Shown: positions 39,503 through 48,836, numbered from the stretch's first letter. The stretch is DNA of 48,958 bases from Chloroflexota bacterium (GCA_028876375.1 JAGWSB010000008.1:1-48958), one strand, 5' to 3'. Notes: generated by a model from the letters alone, not told the origin. A program made the numbers and translations.

Positions 39503-40525
39503 TCAGCACGCCCCCCAGCGGTCGACGCCGTTGGGCGTGATCCGCCATGCGCCTCCCCGCAGCGCGTCCGAGCCGACGATCCACACCGAGCCGCCTTCGG
39601 GGAAGACCGCCCGTAGCGTGCACGTCGTCCCGAGATCGACACGCCGCACGCCGTCGCCGAGCAGCTCTATGGCCGTGCCTCCGTCACCGACGACCCACGT
39701 CGCCGCTCCCACGAGAGCCGCCGCCCGCAGCGTGCCTGTGGTGCCCGACGGGACCGCGCTCCACGTCCCGCCCGCCCAGCGCAGCAGCGCTCCGCCGTCG
39801 CCGACGGCGATCGCCGTGTCGGCGGAGGGCGCGACGACCGCGCGGAGCGTGGCCGTCATACCCGTGGGCGCGGTCGACCAGGTCGATCCGCTCAGGCGGT
39901 AGGCGACCCCGCCGTCGCCGACGACCCACGCCGTCGTCCCATTGACCGCGACGCCGAACAGATCGGCCTTCATTCCGCCGTCGATCGGCATCCAGTCGAC
40001 GGCGCTCTGCCGGAGGATCGTGCCGCGCGAGCCGACGGCGAGCGCCCCGTCCGGCAGGGGCGCGATGGCGTGGAGGTCGTCCGTGCCGCTCCGGTCGACG
40101 CGCACGGATCGCTCGTCCTCGTCGATCCTCACGATGCTCCCGGCGTCGCCGACGGCCGTCGCCACCGCCTCCTGGCACGTCGCCGCCGAGAGCGACCGCA
40201 GCGTCTGGTCCGGGATGGTCCACACGCGGCCGTCGAATCGGATGGCGCTCCCGCCGTCCGCGAAGAGCCACACGGCGTGTCCGGTCGCGCACCCCGCGGC
40301 GAGCGGCTGCGCGAACGCGCGCCGCTGGATCTCCGCCGGATCGACCGGGGTCGGCGTGGGCGCCGGCGTCTCCTCGGCGAGCGACGGCGCGGGCGTCGGG
40401 GACGATCGCGCGCGCAAGCCGACGAAAGCGCCGCCGGCCCCCGCGGCCGCGACGACGAGGACGAGCGCGGCGGCGACCATCTCCCAAGGAGGGCCGCCGC
40501 GGCTCGGCGGAGGCGCCGACATCAC
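39503..40525 (-). CDS. Membrane-anchored seven-bladed beta-propeller protein
   Basis: 340 residues. A cytoplasmic start (PPPSRGGPPW), one membrane helix (about 16-37), a Pro/Thr/Ser linker (40-62), then seven repeats of 37-39 residues. Each has a Gly-Asp-Gly-Gly-like turn: at residues about 88, 125, 164, 202, 241, 279 and 317 (FADGGS, VGDAGS, VGSRGT, VGDGGV, VGDGGA, VGDGGT, VGSDAL). Even spacing predicts a seven-bladed propeller outside the cell, similar to Ycf48/BNR-type folds. Several cysteines may pair. There is no catalytic motif. It overlaps htpX by four bases, so an envelope quality-control or binding role is possible, but its partner is unknown. Confidence 0.72.
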   Translation of the reverse strand: MMSAPPPSRGGPPWEMVAAALVLVVAAAGAGGAFVGLRARSSPTPAPSLAEETPAPTPTPVDPAEIQRRAFAQPLAAGCATGHAVWLFADGGSAIRFDGRVWTIPDQTLRSLSAATCQEAVATAVGDAGSIVRIDEDERSVRVDRSGTDDLHAIAPLPDGALAVGSRGTILRQSAVDWMPIDGGMKADLFGVAVNGTTAWVVGDGGVAYRLSGSTWSTAPTGMTATLRAVVAPSADTAIAVGDGGALLRWAGGTWSAVPSGTTGTLRAAALVGAATWVVGDGGTAIELLGDGVRRVDLGTTCTLRAVFPEGGSVWIVGSDALRGGAWRITPNGVDRWGAC

Positions 40526-41436
40526 ATCGCTTCGAGCCGGCGAATGCGCTCCTCGATGGGCGGATGCGTGTCGAAGAGATGGTCGAGGAAGGCCGGGTGG
40601 TCCTTCAGCGGGTTCGCGATGTAGAGCGACGCGGTCGCCTTGTTCGCGACGTGCAGGGCGTTCGGATCGGCGGCGATCTTCTTCAGGGCGTTCGCGAGCC
40701 CCGCCGGATAGCGCGTGAGGAGCGCGCCGGACGCGTCGGCGAGGTACTCGCGCTGCCGCGAGACCGCCATCTGGATGATCGCCGCGACGATCGGCGTGAG
40801 GATCGCGAGCACGAGGCCGAGGACGAGGAGGATCGCGCCCGCATTGCCGCGGTCGCGGTCGCGCCGGCCACCGCCCCAGAACATCGACCTCAGGATCACG
40901 TCGGCGATGAGCGCGACGGTCCCGACGAGCACCGTCACCAGGAGCATGACGCGGATGTCGCGGTTACCGACGTGCGACAGCTCGTGCGCGATGACGCCCT
41001 GCAGCTCCTCGCGGTCCATCATGTTGAGCAGCCCGCGCGTGACGGCGACCGACGCGTGCTTCGGGTCACGCCCGGTCGCGAATGCGTTCGGCGCCGCCGC
41101 TTCGATGACGTACAGCTTCGGCGTCGGTATCCCGAGGCCGATGCCGAGCTCCTCCACGATGTGGCGCAGCTCCGGCTCCTCGTTCGGTCCGAGCTCGCGC
41201 GCCTGGCTCTGCGCGAGGACCACCTGGTCGCCGGCGTAGTAGGAGAAGAGCGCCGACCCGACGGCGAACACGAAGGCGAACGGCAGGACGGCCAGGCCGC
41301 CGCCCGGGTACCAGATCTCGCCGAGGAGGTACCCGAGCGCGGCGACGAAGGCGATGAACACGACGAGGAGCGCGACCGTCCGTGCTCGGTTCGCCGAGAT
41401 CGCCTGGTAGATGTTGACGCGCGCGGGGGTCGACAC
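40522..41436 (-). CDS. htpX: Membrane zinc metalloprotease HtpX (M48)
   Basis: 304 residues. Two N-terminal membrane helices, then the zinc site VIAHELSHVGNRDI with the third ligand Glu in REYLADASGALL. ANPLKDHPAFLDHLFDTHPP and EERIRRLEAM are the conserved C-terminal block. The active site faces the cytoplasm, and the enzyme degrades misfolded membrane proteins. It is preceded three bases upstream by lemA and followed by the propeller gene with a four-base overlap. The lemA-htpX pairing is common in bacteria. Confidence 0.95.
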   Translation of the reverse strand: MSTPARVNIYQAISANRARTVALLVVFIAFVAALGYLLGEIWYPGGGLAVLPFAFVFAVGSALFSYYAGDQVVLAQSQARELGPNEEPELRHIVEELGIGLGIPTPKLYVIEAAAPNAFATGRDPKHASVAVTRGLLNMMDREELQGVIAHELSHVGNRDIRVMLLVTVLVGTVALIADVILRSMFWGGGRRDRDRGNAGAILLVLGLVLAILTPIVAAIIQMAVSRQREYLADASGALLTRYPAGLANALKKIAADPNALHVANKATASLYIANPLKDHPAFLDHLFDTHPPIEERIRRLEAM

Positions 41437-41439
41437 CGG

Positions 41440-42009
41440 CTACGTCGTGAACTTGACCTGCGGAACGGCGCGGTCCCCGGCGTCCTCGACCTCGAAGAAC
41501 TGCTCGGGAGCGAATCCGAACATCGACGCGAGCATGTTCGTCGGGAACGTCATGAGGGCGGTGTTGTAGTCGCGCACGTTCCCGTTGTAGAAGCGTCGCG
41601 CGAACTGGATCTTGTCCTCGGTGTCGCGCAGGTTCTCGGAGAGGTCCTTGAACTCCTGCACCGCCTGCAGCTGCGGGTAGTTCTCGGCGACGGCGAAGAG
41701 CGATCGGATCGCGCCGGTGAGCATGTTCTCCGCTTGGGCTCGCTGTTCCGGTGTTCCGGTCGCGCCGGCGCTGACGGCGGCCGCGCGCGCGTTCGTCACG
41801 GCCTCGAAGGTCCCGCGCTCGTGCGCGGCGTAGCCCTTCACGGTCTCGACGAGGTTGGGGATGAGGTCGTGGCGGCGCTTGAGCTGGACGTCGATGTCGC
41901 TCCAGGCTTCCTTCACTCGCTGCCGGAGGGTGACGAGGCGGTTGTACGTCGCGGCGAGGAAGAGACCGACGATGACGATGATGGCGAGGACGACGATCGC
42001 GACCTCCAT
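41440..42009 (-). CDS. lemA: LemA family protein
   Basis: 189 residues. One N-terminal membrane helix (about 3-22) followed by a long four-helix domain: YNRLVTLRQRVKEAWSDIDV, QLKRRHDLIPNLVETVKGYA, ENYPQLQAVQEFKDLSENLR, and RRFYNGNVRDYNTALMTFP. The function is not defined; it is commonly next to HtpX or TPM-domain proteins and linked to envelope maintenance. It has a clear Shine-Dalgarno (GGGAGGTGA) before ATG 42009 and heads the lemA-htpX-propeller operon. Confidence 0.95.
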   Translation of the reverse strand: MEVAIVVLAIIVIVGLFLAATYNRLVTLRQRVKEAWSDIDVQLKRRHDLIPNLVETVKGYAAHERGTFEAVTNARAAAVSAGATGTPEQRAQAENMLTGAIRSLFAVAENYPQLQAVQEFKDLSENLRDTEDKIQFARRFYNGNVRDYNTALMTFPTNMLASMFGFAPEQFFEVEDAGDRAVPQVKFTT

Positions 42010-42082
42010 ACGGGTTCACCTCCCTCGTTGGCGATGATGCCACTTGGCCGTCGGGGGCCTGAGGAGCCTGCCGGGACCCTCT

Positions 42083-43945
42083 CTACTCGCCGGGCCCCCG
42101 CGCGAGCTCTTTGACGGCTGACGCGATGTGCTTGGCGGAGATGCCGGCGGCGTCGAGGAGCTCGTCCGGCTTGCCGGAGCCGGGCATCTCCCGGACGGCG
42201 AGATGGCGGTACCGCAGGTCGGAGACGCCCGCCTCGGCGAGCGCGGCGAGGACGGCGTCGCCGATGCCGCCCCAGGCCCAGTGGTCCTCGGCGACGACGA
42301 GGCGGCCCTTCGTCGCCTTCACCGCCGCGGCGATCGTCGTGCCGTCGATCGGCTTCACGGTGTAGGCGTCGATGACGCGGACCTTCACTCCGCTCTTCGC
42401 GAGGTCGTCCGCCGCGCGTAGCGCCTCGTGGAGCGTGATGCCGGCCGCGACGACGGTGACCGCGTCGTCCGCTCCGCCGCCGCGCACGACCTTGCTCCCG
42501 CCGATCGGGAAGCGCTCGTCCGCGGCGTAGAGGACCTCGGTCTTCTCGCGCGTCGTGCGCATGTAGACGACCCCTTCGCGATCGGCCATCTCGGCGACCA
42601 AGCGCGCGGTCTCGTTCGCGTCGCACGGGTAGAGCACCGTGCTCCCGTGCACCGCGCGCATCATCGCCAGGTCCTCGAGGGCCATCTGCGACGGACCGTC
42701 CTCGCCGATCGAGACGCCGGCGTGCGAGCCGACGAGCCGGATCTTCGCCCGCGACACCGCGGCCATGCGGATGAAGTCGTAGGCGCGCGTGAGGAACGCC
42801 GCGAACGTCGACGCGAAGGGGACGAGGCCGACGACCTGCATCCCGACCGCGGCCGCGACCATCTGCTGCTCGGCGATGAACATCTCGAAGAAGCGCTCGG
42901 GGTGCGCCTTCTTGAAGTCCTCGCTGTACGTCGAGTTGCTGACCTCGGCGTCGAGCGCGACGACATCGCCGCGCGCGGCCCCCACCGCGGCCAGCGCCTC
43001 GCCGTACGCCTTGCGCGTGGCGAGCGCTTCCGAGAAGGTCGGCAGCTTCGGCGTCGACCGCTCGAAGCGCCGGCCGCTCCAGTCGGGCGGCTTGGCGACC
43101 TCGAAGGTGCGCAGCGGCGCGCGCCCGAGCTCGTCGATCGCCCTCTCCGCCTCGTCCGGCTTGAGCGCCTTGCCGTGCCAGCCCTCCTTGTCCTCGAGGA
43201 AGGACACGCCGCGGCCCTTCATCGTTCGGGCGACGATCGCCGTCGGTCGCTCCGCGTCGCGCGCGCGGCCGAGCGCTTCGTCGATCTCCTCGAGGTCGTG
43301 CCCGTCGATGACCATCGCGTCCCAGCCGAACGCCTCGATGCGCTCGGCGTACGCGTCGGTGTCCCACTGGAGCTCCGTCGGCCCGCGCTGGCCGAGGCGG
43401 TTGATGTCGAGGATGGCCGTGACGTTCGCGAGGCCCTCGTGCCCGGCGCGGTCGAACGCCTCCCACACCGATCCCTCGGCGGTCTCGCTGTCGCCGAGCA
43501 GGGTCCACACGTGATACGGCGCGTCGAGCACGCGCTTCCCGGCCCACGCGACGCCGACCGCGATGGGGAATCCCTGTCCGAGCGAGCCCGTCGCGACGTC
43601 GACCCAGGGGATCTTCGGGGTCGGATGCCCTTCGAGACGGCTGCCGAGCTTGCGGAAGGTGAGGAGCTCCTCCTCGGTGATCGCGCCGGCGGCGCGGAAC
43701 ACGGCGTAGAGCAGCGGCGACGCGTGCCCCTTCGAGAAGATGAGGTGATCGTTCGACGGCAGGTCGGGGTGCGAGAAGTCGTAGCGCAGATGGCCCGCGA
43801 GGAGGACGGCCATGAGGTCCGCCGCCGATAGCGATGAGGTCGGATGGCCCGACCCGGCCGCCGTACTGCAGCGGATGCTGTCGACCCGGAGCTCTCGCGC
43901 GAGCTCGCGATAGGTCTCGAGCTTCGCCGGCGCCCCGACCACCAT
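42083..43945 (-). CDS. tkt: Transketolase
   Basis: 620 residues from ATG 43945, in one chain. It moves two-carbon units between sugar phosphates using thiamine diphosphate. TPP motif: GDSETAEGSVWEAFDRAGHE. The N-terminal block is RCSTAAGSGHPTSSLSAAD. IDGHDLEEIDEALGRARD and MKGRGVSFLED are conserved, as are the pyrimidine-domain segments EMFIAEQQMVAAAVGMQVVG and SHAGVSIGEDGPSQMALEDL. TACCGT six bases before ATG 43945 supports this start over the GTG six codons earlier. It diverges from gnd-zwf-opcA, so both branches of the pentose phosphate pathway are controlled from one 62-base gap. Confidence 0.94.
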   Translation of the reverse strand: MVVGAPAKLETYRELARELRVDSIRCSTAAGSGHPTSSLSAADLMAVLLAGHLRYDFSHPDLPSNDHLIFSKGHASPLLYAVFRAAGAITEEELLTFRKLGSRLEGHPTPKIPWVDVATGSLGQGFPIAVGVAWAGKRVLDAPYHVWTLLGDSETAEGSVWEAFDRAGHEGLANVTAILDINRLGQRGPTELQWDTDAYAERIEAFGWDAMVIDGHDLEEIDEALGRARDAERPTAIVARTMKGRGVSFLEDKEGWHGKALKPDEAERAIDELGRAPLRTFEVAKPPDWSGRRFERSTPKLPTFSEALATRKAYGEALAAVGAARGDVVALDAEVSNSTYSEDFKKAHPERFFEMFIAEQQMVAAAVGMQVVGLVPFASTFAAFLTRAYDFIRMAAVSRAKIRLVGSHAGVSIGEDGPSQMALEDLAMMRAVHGSTVLYPCDANETARLVAEMADREGVVYMRTTREKTEVLYAADERFPIGGSKVVRGGGADDAVTVVAAGITLHEALRAADDLAKSGVKVRVIDAYTVKPIDGTTIAAAVKATKGRLVVAEDHWAWGGIGDAVLAALAEAGVSDLRYRHLAVREMPGSGKPDELLDAAGISAKHIASAVKELARGPGE

Positions 43946-43951
43946 GCTCGA

Positions 43952-43957
43952 ACGGTA
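43952..43957 (-). promoter_or_regulatory. Candidate -10 box for tkt (leaderless)
   Basis: TACCGT on the minus strand, six bases before ATG 43945. It lies between the two possible starts, so it favours the shorter protein. Confidence 0.4.
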
Positions 43958-44007
43958 TCGCACAATGCCTGCCGGGACCTTTCGAGCGCGAAAGAAGGTA
44001 TCCGCTG

Positions 44008-44907
44008 ATGGAGATCGGTCTCTACGGCCTCGGACGGATGGGCGGCAACATGGTCACTCGGCTCGCGCGCGGCGGGCATCGCGTGGTCGCGGGCAATCGC
44101 AGCCCGGGTCCCGTGCAGGAGGCCGTGACGCACGGCGCCGTCGGCGCGTCATCGATCGCCGACATGGTCTCCAAGCTCAAGCCGCCCCGCGTCCTGTGGT
44201 CGATGGTGCCCGCCGGCGACGTCACCGGAACGACGCTGCGCGAGTTCGCGGAATGCGCCTCACGCGGCGACGTGCTCGTCGACGGAGGCAACTCCTACTT
44301 CCGCGACTCGATGCGTCGCGGCGACGAGCTCGCAGCGTCGGGCTTCCGGTTCGTCGACGCCGGCGTCTCCGGGGGGATCTGGGGCCTCGAGGTCGGCTAC
44401 TGCATGATGGTCGGGGGGCCCGACGACGCGATCGACCTCCTCCGACCGGCGCTCGACACGCTCGCTCCGCCGAACGGCTGGGCGCACTTCGGCAAGACGG
44501 GCGCGGGGCACTTCGTGAAGATGGTCCACAACGGGATCGAGTACGGGATGATGCAGTCGTACGGCGAGGGCTTCGAGCTGCTCCACGCCTCGGAGTTCGG
44601 CATCGACCTGCGCAAGGCGGCGAAGGTCTGGAACAACGGCAGCGTCGTGCGCTCCTGGCTTCTCGAGCTCGCCGAGCGCGCGTTCGAGCAGGACGGCAAC
44701 GAGCTCGCGGGGATCAAAGGCTGGGTCGCCGACTCCGGCGAGGGCCGCTGGACGATCCTCGAGGCCATCGCGCACGACGTGCCCGCCACGGTCCTCGCGC
44801 ACTCGCTGTTCGCGCGCTTCACGTCGCGGCAGGACGACAGCTTCGCGATGAAGGTGGCCGCCGCTTTGCGGAATCAGTTCGGCGGCCACGCGATCAAGAA
44901 GGAATGA
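44008..44907 (+). CDS. gnd: 6-phosphogluconate dehydrogenase, short (GndA/YqeC) type
   Basis: 299 residues from ATG 44008, with AAGAAGG Shine-Dalgarno-like bases upstream. NAD(P)-binding loop MEIGLYGLGRMGGNMVTRLA. Substrate motif VDGGNSYFRDSMRR. Catalytic Lys in GHFVKMVHNGIEYGMMQSYG. VSGGIWGLEVGYCMMVGG is also conserved. The protein is 299 residues, against about 470 for the classic enzyme; it lacks the long C-terminal tail and matches the decarboxylating YqeC group, which is often NAD-dependent. It is followed at seven bases by zwf. It diverges from tkt. Confidence 0.92.
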   Translation: MEIGLYGLGRMGGNMVTRLARGGHRVVAGNRSPGPVQEAVTHGAVGASSIADMVSKLKPPRVLWSMVPAGDVTGTTLREFAECASRGDVLVDGGNSYFRDSMRRGDELAASGFRFVDAGVSGGIWGLEVGYCMMVGGPDDAIDLLRPALDTLAPPNGWAHFGKTGAGHFVKMVHNGIEYGMMQSYGEGFELLHASEFGIDLRKAAKVWNNGSVVRSWLLELAERAFEQDGNELAGIKGWVADSGEGRWTILEAIAHDVPATVLAHSLFARFTSRQDDSFAMKVAAALRNQFGGHAIKKE

Positions 44908-44914
44908 GACCGTA

Positions 44915-46444
44915 GTGGCGATCGCCGTCGAGCCGAACCCGCTCCGCGCCGGCCTTCGCCTCGCGCGCCTTCCCGACCCGGCGGCGATGGTGATCTTCGG
45001 CGGCACGGGCGACCTCGCGTCGCGCAAGCTCCTCCCCGCGCTCTACGACCTCGCGCGGCAGCGCCTCCTCCCGCAGGCGTTCTGCGTCGTCGGCGTCGGG
45101 CGCGCCGACATGACCGACGCCGGCTACCGACAGCACCTCCACGACGCGGTCGCGGAGCACAGCCGTTCGCGGCCGATCGACGAGGACGTGTGGTCGTCGT
45201 TCGCGGAGCGGCTGTTCTACGTGTCGGTCAAGGAGGACCAGGGCTACGACGACCTCAAGCGGCGCCTGGCCGACCTCGACGGCGAGCTCGGGACGGACGG
45301 CGACCGCCTCTTCTATCTCGCGACGCCCCCCGCGGCCTACGCGAGCATCGTCCGGTCGCTCGGGCGCCACGAGCTCGCGCACAACGGGACGTCGTGGTCG
45401 CGGATCGTCGTCGAGAAGCCGTTCGGGCGCGACCTCGAGAGCGCGCGCTCGCTGTCGCAGGCGCTGCACGAGGTGTTCGCCGAGGACGAGATCTTCCGCA
45501 TCGACCACTACCTCGGCAAGGAGACCGTGCAGAACATCCTCGTCCTGCGGTACGCGAACTCGATCTTCGAGCCGGTGTGGAACCGGCGGTACGTCGACCA
45601 CGTGCAGATCACCGTCGCGGAGTCGCTCGGCGTCGAGGAGCGGACCGAGTACTACGACCGGGCCGGCGCGATGCGGGACGTCGTGCAGAACCACCTCCTG
45701 CAGCTCTTCGCCCTGGTCGCGATGGAGCCGCCCGCCGCGTTCGACGCGAACGCCGTGCGCGACGAGAAGGTCAAGGCGCTGCGCGCGATCCGCAAGACCA
45801 CCACGGCGGACGTCGGCGACCGCGCGGTCCGCGGCCAGTACGCGGCGGGCTTCATCGAGGGTGAGCCGGTGACCGGGTACCACGACCTCGCCGAGGTCCC
45901 TCCCGAGTCGCACACCGAGACGTTCGTGGCCCTCAAGCTCTTCGTCGACAACTGGCGCTGGGAGGGGACGCCCTTCTACCTGCGCCATGGCAAACGCCTC
46001 CCCAAACGGTCGACCGAGATCGCGATCCGCTTCCGGTCGGTCCCCCACCAGCTCTTCAGCGAGGAGCAGCGCGAGGGGCTCGAGCCGAACACGCTCGTCC
46101 TGCGCATCCAGCCCGAGGAGGGCATCTCGCTGAAGTTCGGGGCGAAGGTGCCGGTGCAGGGCGTACGCATCCGCTCCGTCGCGATGGACTTCGTCTACGG
46201 CGCGTCTTTCCTCGTGGACGCTCCCGACGCCTACGAGACGCTGCTCCTCGACGCGCTCCGCGGCGACGCGACGCTCTTCACGCGGCAGGACGAGGTCGAG
46301 GAGCAGTGGCGCCTCGTCGACCCGATCCTCGAGGCGTGGCGCGCCGCCCCCGACGCGCCGCCGTCGTACGCGGCGGGCAGCTGGGGACCCACGGAGGCCG
46401 ACGCGTTCATCGAGCGCGACGGCCGCCGCTGGCGCCAGCCGTGA
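44915..46444 (+). CDS. zwf: Glucose-6-phosphate 1-dehydrogenase
   Basis: 509 residues from GTG 44915. It oxidises glucose 6-phosphate to 6-phosphogluconolactone. Dinucleotide loop VIFGGTGDLASRKLLPALYD, KPFGRDLESARSL, the catalytic motif RIDHYLGKETVQNILVLRYA, and AGAMRDVVQNHLLQLFALVA. YAAGFIEGEPVTGYHD and VALKLFVDNWRWEGTPFYLR complete the family pattern. No separate lactonase gene is seen. opcA overlaps its end by four bases. Confidence 0.96.
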   Translation: MAIAVEPNPLRAGLRLARLPDPAAMVIFGGTGDLASRKLLPALYDLARQRLLPQAFCVVGVGRADMTDAGYRQHLHDAVAEHSRSRPIDEDVWSSFAERLFYVSVKEDQGYDDLKRRLADLDGELGTDGDRLFYLATPPAAYASIVRSLGRHELAHNGTSWSRIVVEKPFGRDLESARSLSQALHEVFAEDEIFRIDHYLGKETVQNILVLRYANSIFEPVWNRRYVDHVQITVAESLGVEERTEYYDRAGAMRDVVQNHLLQLFALVAMEPPAAFDANAVRDEKVKALRAIRKTTTADVGDRAVRGQYAAGFIEGEPVTGYHDLAEVPPESHTETFVALKLFVDNWRWEGTPFYLRHGKRLPKRSTEIAIRFRSVPHQLFSEEQREGLEPNTLVLRIQPEEGISLKFGAKVPVQGVRIRSVAMDFVYGASFLVDAPDAYETLLLDALRGDATLFTRQDEVEEQWRLVDPILEAWRAAPDAPPSYAAGSWGPTEADAFIERDGRRWRQP

Positions 46445-47586
46445 GCGTCGACCCCGCGGTCTGGGGCGCGCCGTCGACGTCGCTCGCCGAGCTCGAACTG
46501 GATCTCGCCCGCGTCCGCCGCGGCCGCTCGGCACACGCGCGCGAGCAGGTCGCGACCGTCGCGCGCGCGGCCGTCGTCAACATCGTGGTCGTCGCGACGC
46601 GCGAGATGCACGCGCTCCGCGCCGCGCGGACCATCTCGGACCTGGCGATGCGGCACCCCTCGCGCGCGATCGTCGTGCTCGGGGAGCGCGAGCCGTCGCC
46701 GCGGGCCGAGCCGCGGATCGAGCTGTACTCGCGCGTTCCGACCGTTGACCGCTTCGATCAGGTCAGCTACGAGCAGATCCTCATCCGCACGTCCGGCCCG
46801 GTGAGCGACCGGCTCATCAGCGTCATCGTCCCGCTCCTCGTGCCGGATCTGCCGATGTTCCTGTGGTGGACGGACACGCCGCCCATCGGCGCGCGGCACT
46901 TCGAGGAGCTCGTCGCGCTGTCCGATCGTCTGATCGTCGACTCGACCGACTTCGCGCGGCCCGAGGCGACGCTTCCCGAGCTCTCGCGCGTCTGCGTCCT
47001 CGGCGCGAGGCACTGCGCCCTCACCGACCTCGACTGGGCGCGGGTCACGTGCTGGCGCGAGCTGGTGACGCAGTTCTTCGACGCGCCGGCTTGGAGGCCG
47101 TGGCTCGACCGCATCGACGGGATCCGCATCGGCTTCTGCGTGGACGCCGACGGCAGGCAGATCCATCCATCGCAGGCGCTCCTCCTTGTCGGCTGGCTCG
47201 CGTCGTGCCTGCGCTGGAGCGCCGCGGATCCGATCTCGCCGTCGGAAGCGGGCGGGTTCCTCTTCGCCATGCGCCGGCGCGACGGAGGGGTCGTCCGCGT
47301 CCGGATCCGTCCCCGCTACGAGGTCGGGATGGACGCCGGCGACGTCTCGGCCGTGCGGATCGAAGGCGTCGACGAGGCCGGGCACCGGGCCGAGTTCGTC
47401 GTGCGCCACGCCGGAGCGGGCCGGAACGCGACGGCGTCGGTCCTCGTCGACGGCCGGATCGTCGCGGAACGGAACCTGCCGCATGCGCAGAACGACGTGG
47501 TGGAGCTTCTCGGCGAAGAGCTGACGATCGTCGCCGGCGATCGGATCTACGAGCAGGCCCTGGCGACGCTCCTGACGCTCGCGTGA
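46441..47586 (+). CDS. opcA: Glucose-6-phosphate dehydrogenase assembly protein OpcA
   Basis: 381 residues from GTG 46441, overlapping the zwf stop. OpcA is a redox-responsive partner of Zwf in cyanobacteria and actinobacteria. Conserved blocks: ARAAVVNIVVVATREMHALR, HPSRAIVVLGEREP, SVIVPLLVPDLPMFLWWTDT and RLIVDSTDFARPEATL, then a C-terminal domain with WLDRIDGIRIGFCVDADG. Several cysteines in the C-terminal half could respond to redox state. It is encoded directly after zwf, the usual order. It overlaps the kinase gene by four bases. Confidence 0.92.
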   Translation: MSVDPAVWGAPSTSLAELELDLARVRRGRSAHAREQVATVARAAVVNIVVVATREMHALRAARTISDLAMRHPSRAIVVLGEREPSPRAEPRIELYSRVPTVDRFDQVSYEQILIRTSGPVSDRLISVIVPLLVPDLPMFLWWTDTPPIGARHFEELVALSDRLIVDSTDFARPEATLPELSRVCVLGARHCALTDLDWARVTCWRELVTQFFDAPAWRPWLDRIDGIRIGFCVDADGRQIHPSQALLLVGWLASCLRWSAADPISPSEAGGFLFAMRRRDGGVVRVRIRPRYEVGMDAGDVSAVRIEGVDEAGHRAEFVVRHAGAGRNATASVLVDGRIVAERNLPHAQNDVVELLGEELTIVAGDRIYEQALATLLTLA

Positions 47587-48836
47587 CGCGCGAGGCCGCG
47601 CCCCAGCGCGAGGGCTGTCTGCTGGGAGACCGCTATCGCCTCCTCGAGCGCATCGACGCGGGCGGCGCCGGCGAGGTGTGGCGGGCGCGCGACGAGCGGC
47701 TCGAGCGCGAGGTCGCGGTCAAGCTGCTCGGCGCGAGCGCGGATGAGGCCTTCCGGTCCCGCTTCACGGACGAGGCCCGGCGCGCCGCGACTATCTCGCA
47801 CCCGAACGTCGTCACCGTGTTCGACGAGGGCCAGGACGGCCCGGACGCGTACATGGTCATGGAGTTCGTGCGCGGCCGGACGCTGCGCGACCTCGCCGCG
47901 GAGCGCGGCGCGCTCCAGCCGCTGGAAGCCGCGCGCATCGTGGCGCAGATCGCGGACGCGCTCGACGCGGCGCACGCCGCGGGCGTCATCCACTGCGACG
48001 TCAAGCCGGCCAACGTGATCCTCGACGAGCGCGGGACGGCGAAGCTGACGGACTTCGGCGTCGCCCGCGCCGCGCGCGGTCCAGCCGAGCACGAGCTCAT
48101 CGCGACGCCGCGCTACATCGCGCCCGAGCGCATCGAAGGGAAGGTGCCGACGCCGGCGAGCGACGTGTACGGGCTCGGCCTCGTCGCCTTCGAGCTCATC
48201 GCCGGGCATCCGCCGTTCCAGGGCGTGGACACCGACGACCTGCTCCGCGAGCGGCTCGAGGGTCCTCCGCCGTCGCTGCGCCGCGAGCGTCCGGGCATCG
48301 CGCCCGAGATCGACGTCGTCGTCGCCAAGGCGCTCGCGCGCGATCCCGCGCGCCGCTACCAGACCGCGGGAGCGTTCGCGCGCGACCTCCTGTCCGCCGT
48401 GCGCGGCGAGCGCACGGTCACGATGCCCGTGATCCCCCCGGCGGCGCGGACGCTGCGGCGGTCGGGCGCGCGCTTCGGCACCGGCAACGCGCTCGCGCTC
48501 CTCGCGATCGTCGCGATCCTCGCCGGCGTCGCGCTGCTGTTCCTCGACTTCCCGCGCGCAGGGATCCCCGGCCTCGGGCCGGCGGCGTCGCCGACGGCGG
48601 CGGCGCATCTCACGCCGAACGTCGTCGGGAAGAACGTGAAGGATGCGGCGAACATCCTCCTCGCGGCGGGATTCCGTGATAGCCAAGGACGCCCGCTTAT
48701 TCCCTGGCAGGTCCAGCCCGGAGCCACGGGAGCGGCGTGCTCGGTCGTACGCCAGGACCCAGCGGCGCAAACGCCGTATCAGCCAGGTGCGACCGCGACG
48801 CTGTACCTCGTGCCCGGGAACTGCGGAGGTGGCTGA
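47583..48836 (+). CDS. PASTA-domain serine/threonine protein kinase, non-RD type
   Basis: 417 residues from GTG 47583 (GTGA overlap with opcA). Kinase domain about 16-280: glycine loop RIDAGGAGEVW, Lys47 in VAVKLLG, ATP hinge MVMEFVRG, catalytic loop IHCDVKPANVIL (137-144), DFG at 157-159, APE in YIAPERI. One membrane helix near 300-322. The extracellular part has one PASTA repeat (LTPNVVGKNVKDAANILLAA and onward). The HRD arginine is Cys138, so this is a non-RD kinase with a cysteine in the catalytic loop. PASTA domains sense muropeptides or lipid II. It pairs with the PP2C gene that follows. Confidence 0.9.
   Translation: MTREAAPQREGCLLGDRYRLLERIDAGGAGEVWRARDERLEREVAVKLLGASADEAFRSRFTDEARRAATISHPNVVTVFDEGQDGPDAYMVMEFVRGRTLRDLAAERGALQPLEAARIVAQIADALDAAHAAGVIHCDVKPANVILDERGTAKLTDFGVARAARGPAEHELIATPRYIAPERIEGKVPTPASDVYGLGLVAFELIAGHPPFQGVDTDDLLRERLEGPPPSLRRERPGIAPEIDVVVAKALARDPARRYQTAGAFARDLLSAVRGERTVTMPVIPPAARTLRRSGARFGTGNALALLAIVAILAGVALLFLDFPRAGIPGLGPAASPTAAAHLTPNVVGKNVKDAANILLAAGFRDSQGRPLIPWQVQPGATGAACSVVRQDPAAQTPYQPGATATLYLVPGNCGGG

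Noticed and set aside
42020-42045. TGGCAT upstream of lemA as a sigma-54 site
   Set aside because: The -12 half is absent at the required spacing, and lemA has a strong Shine-Dalgarno instead.
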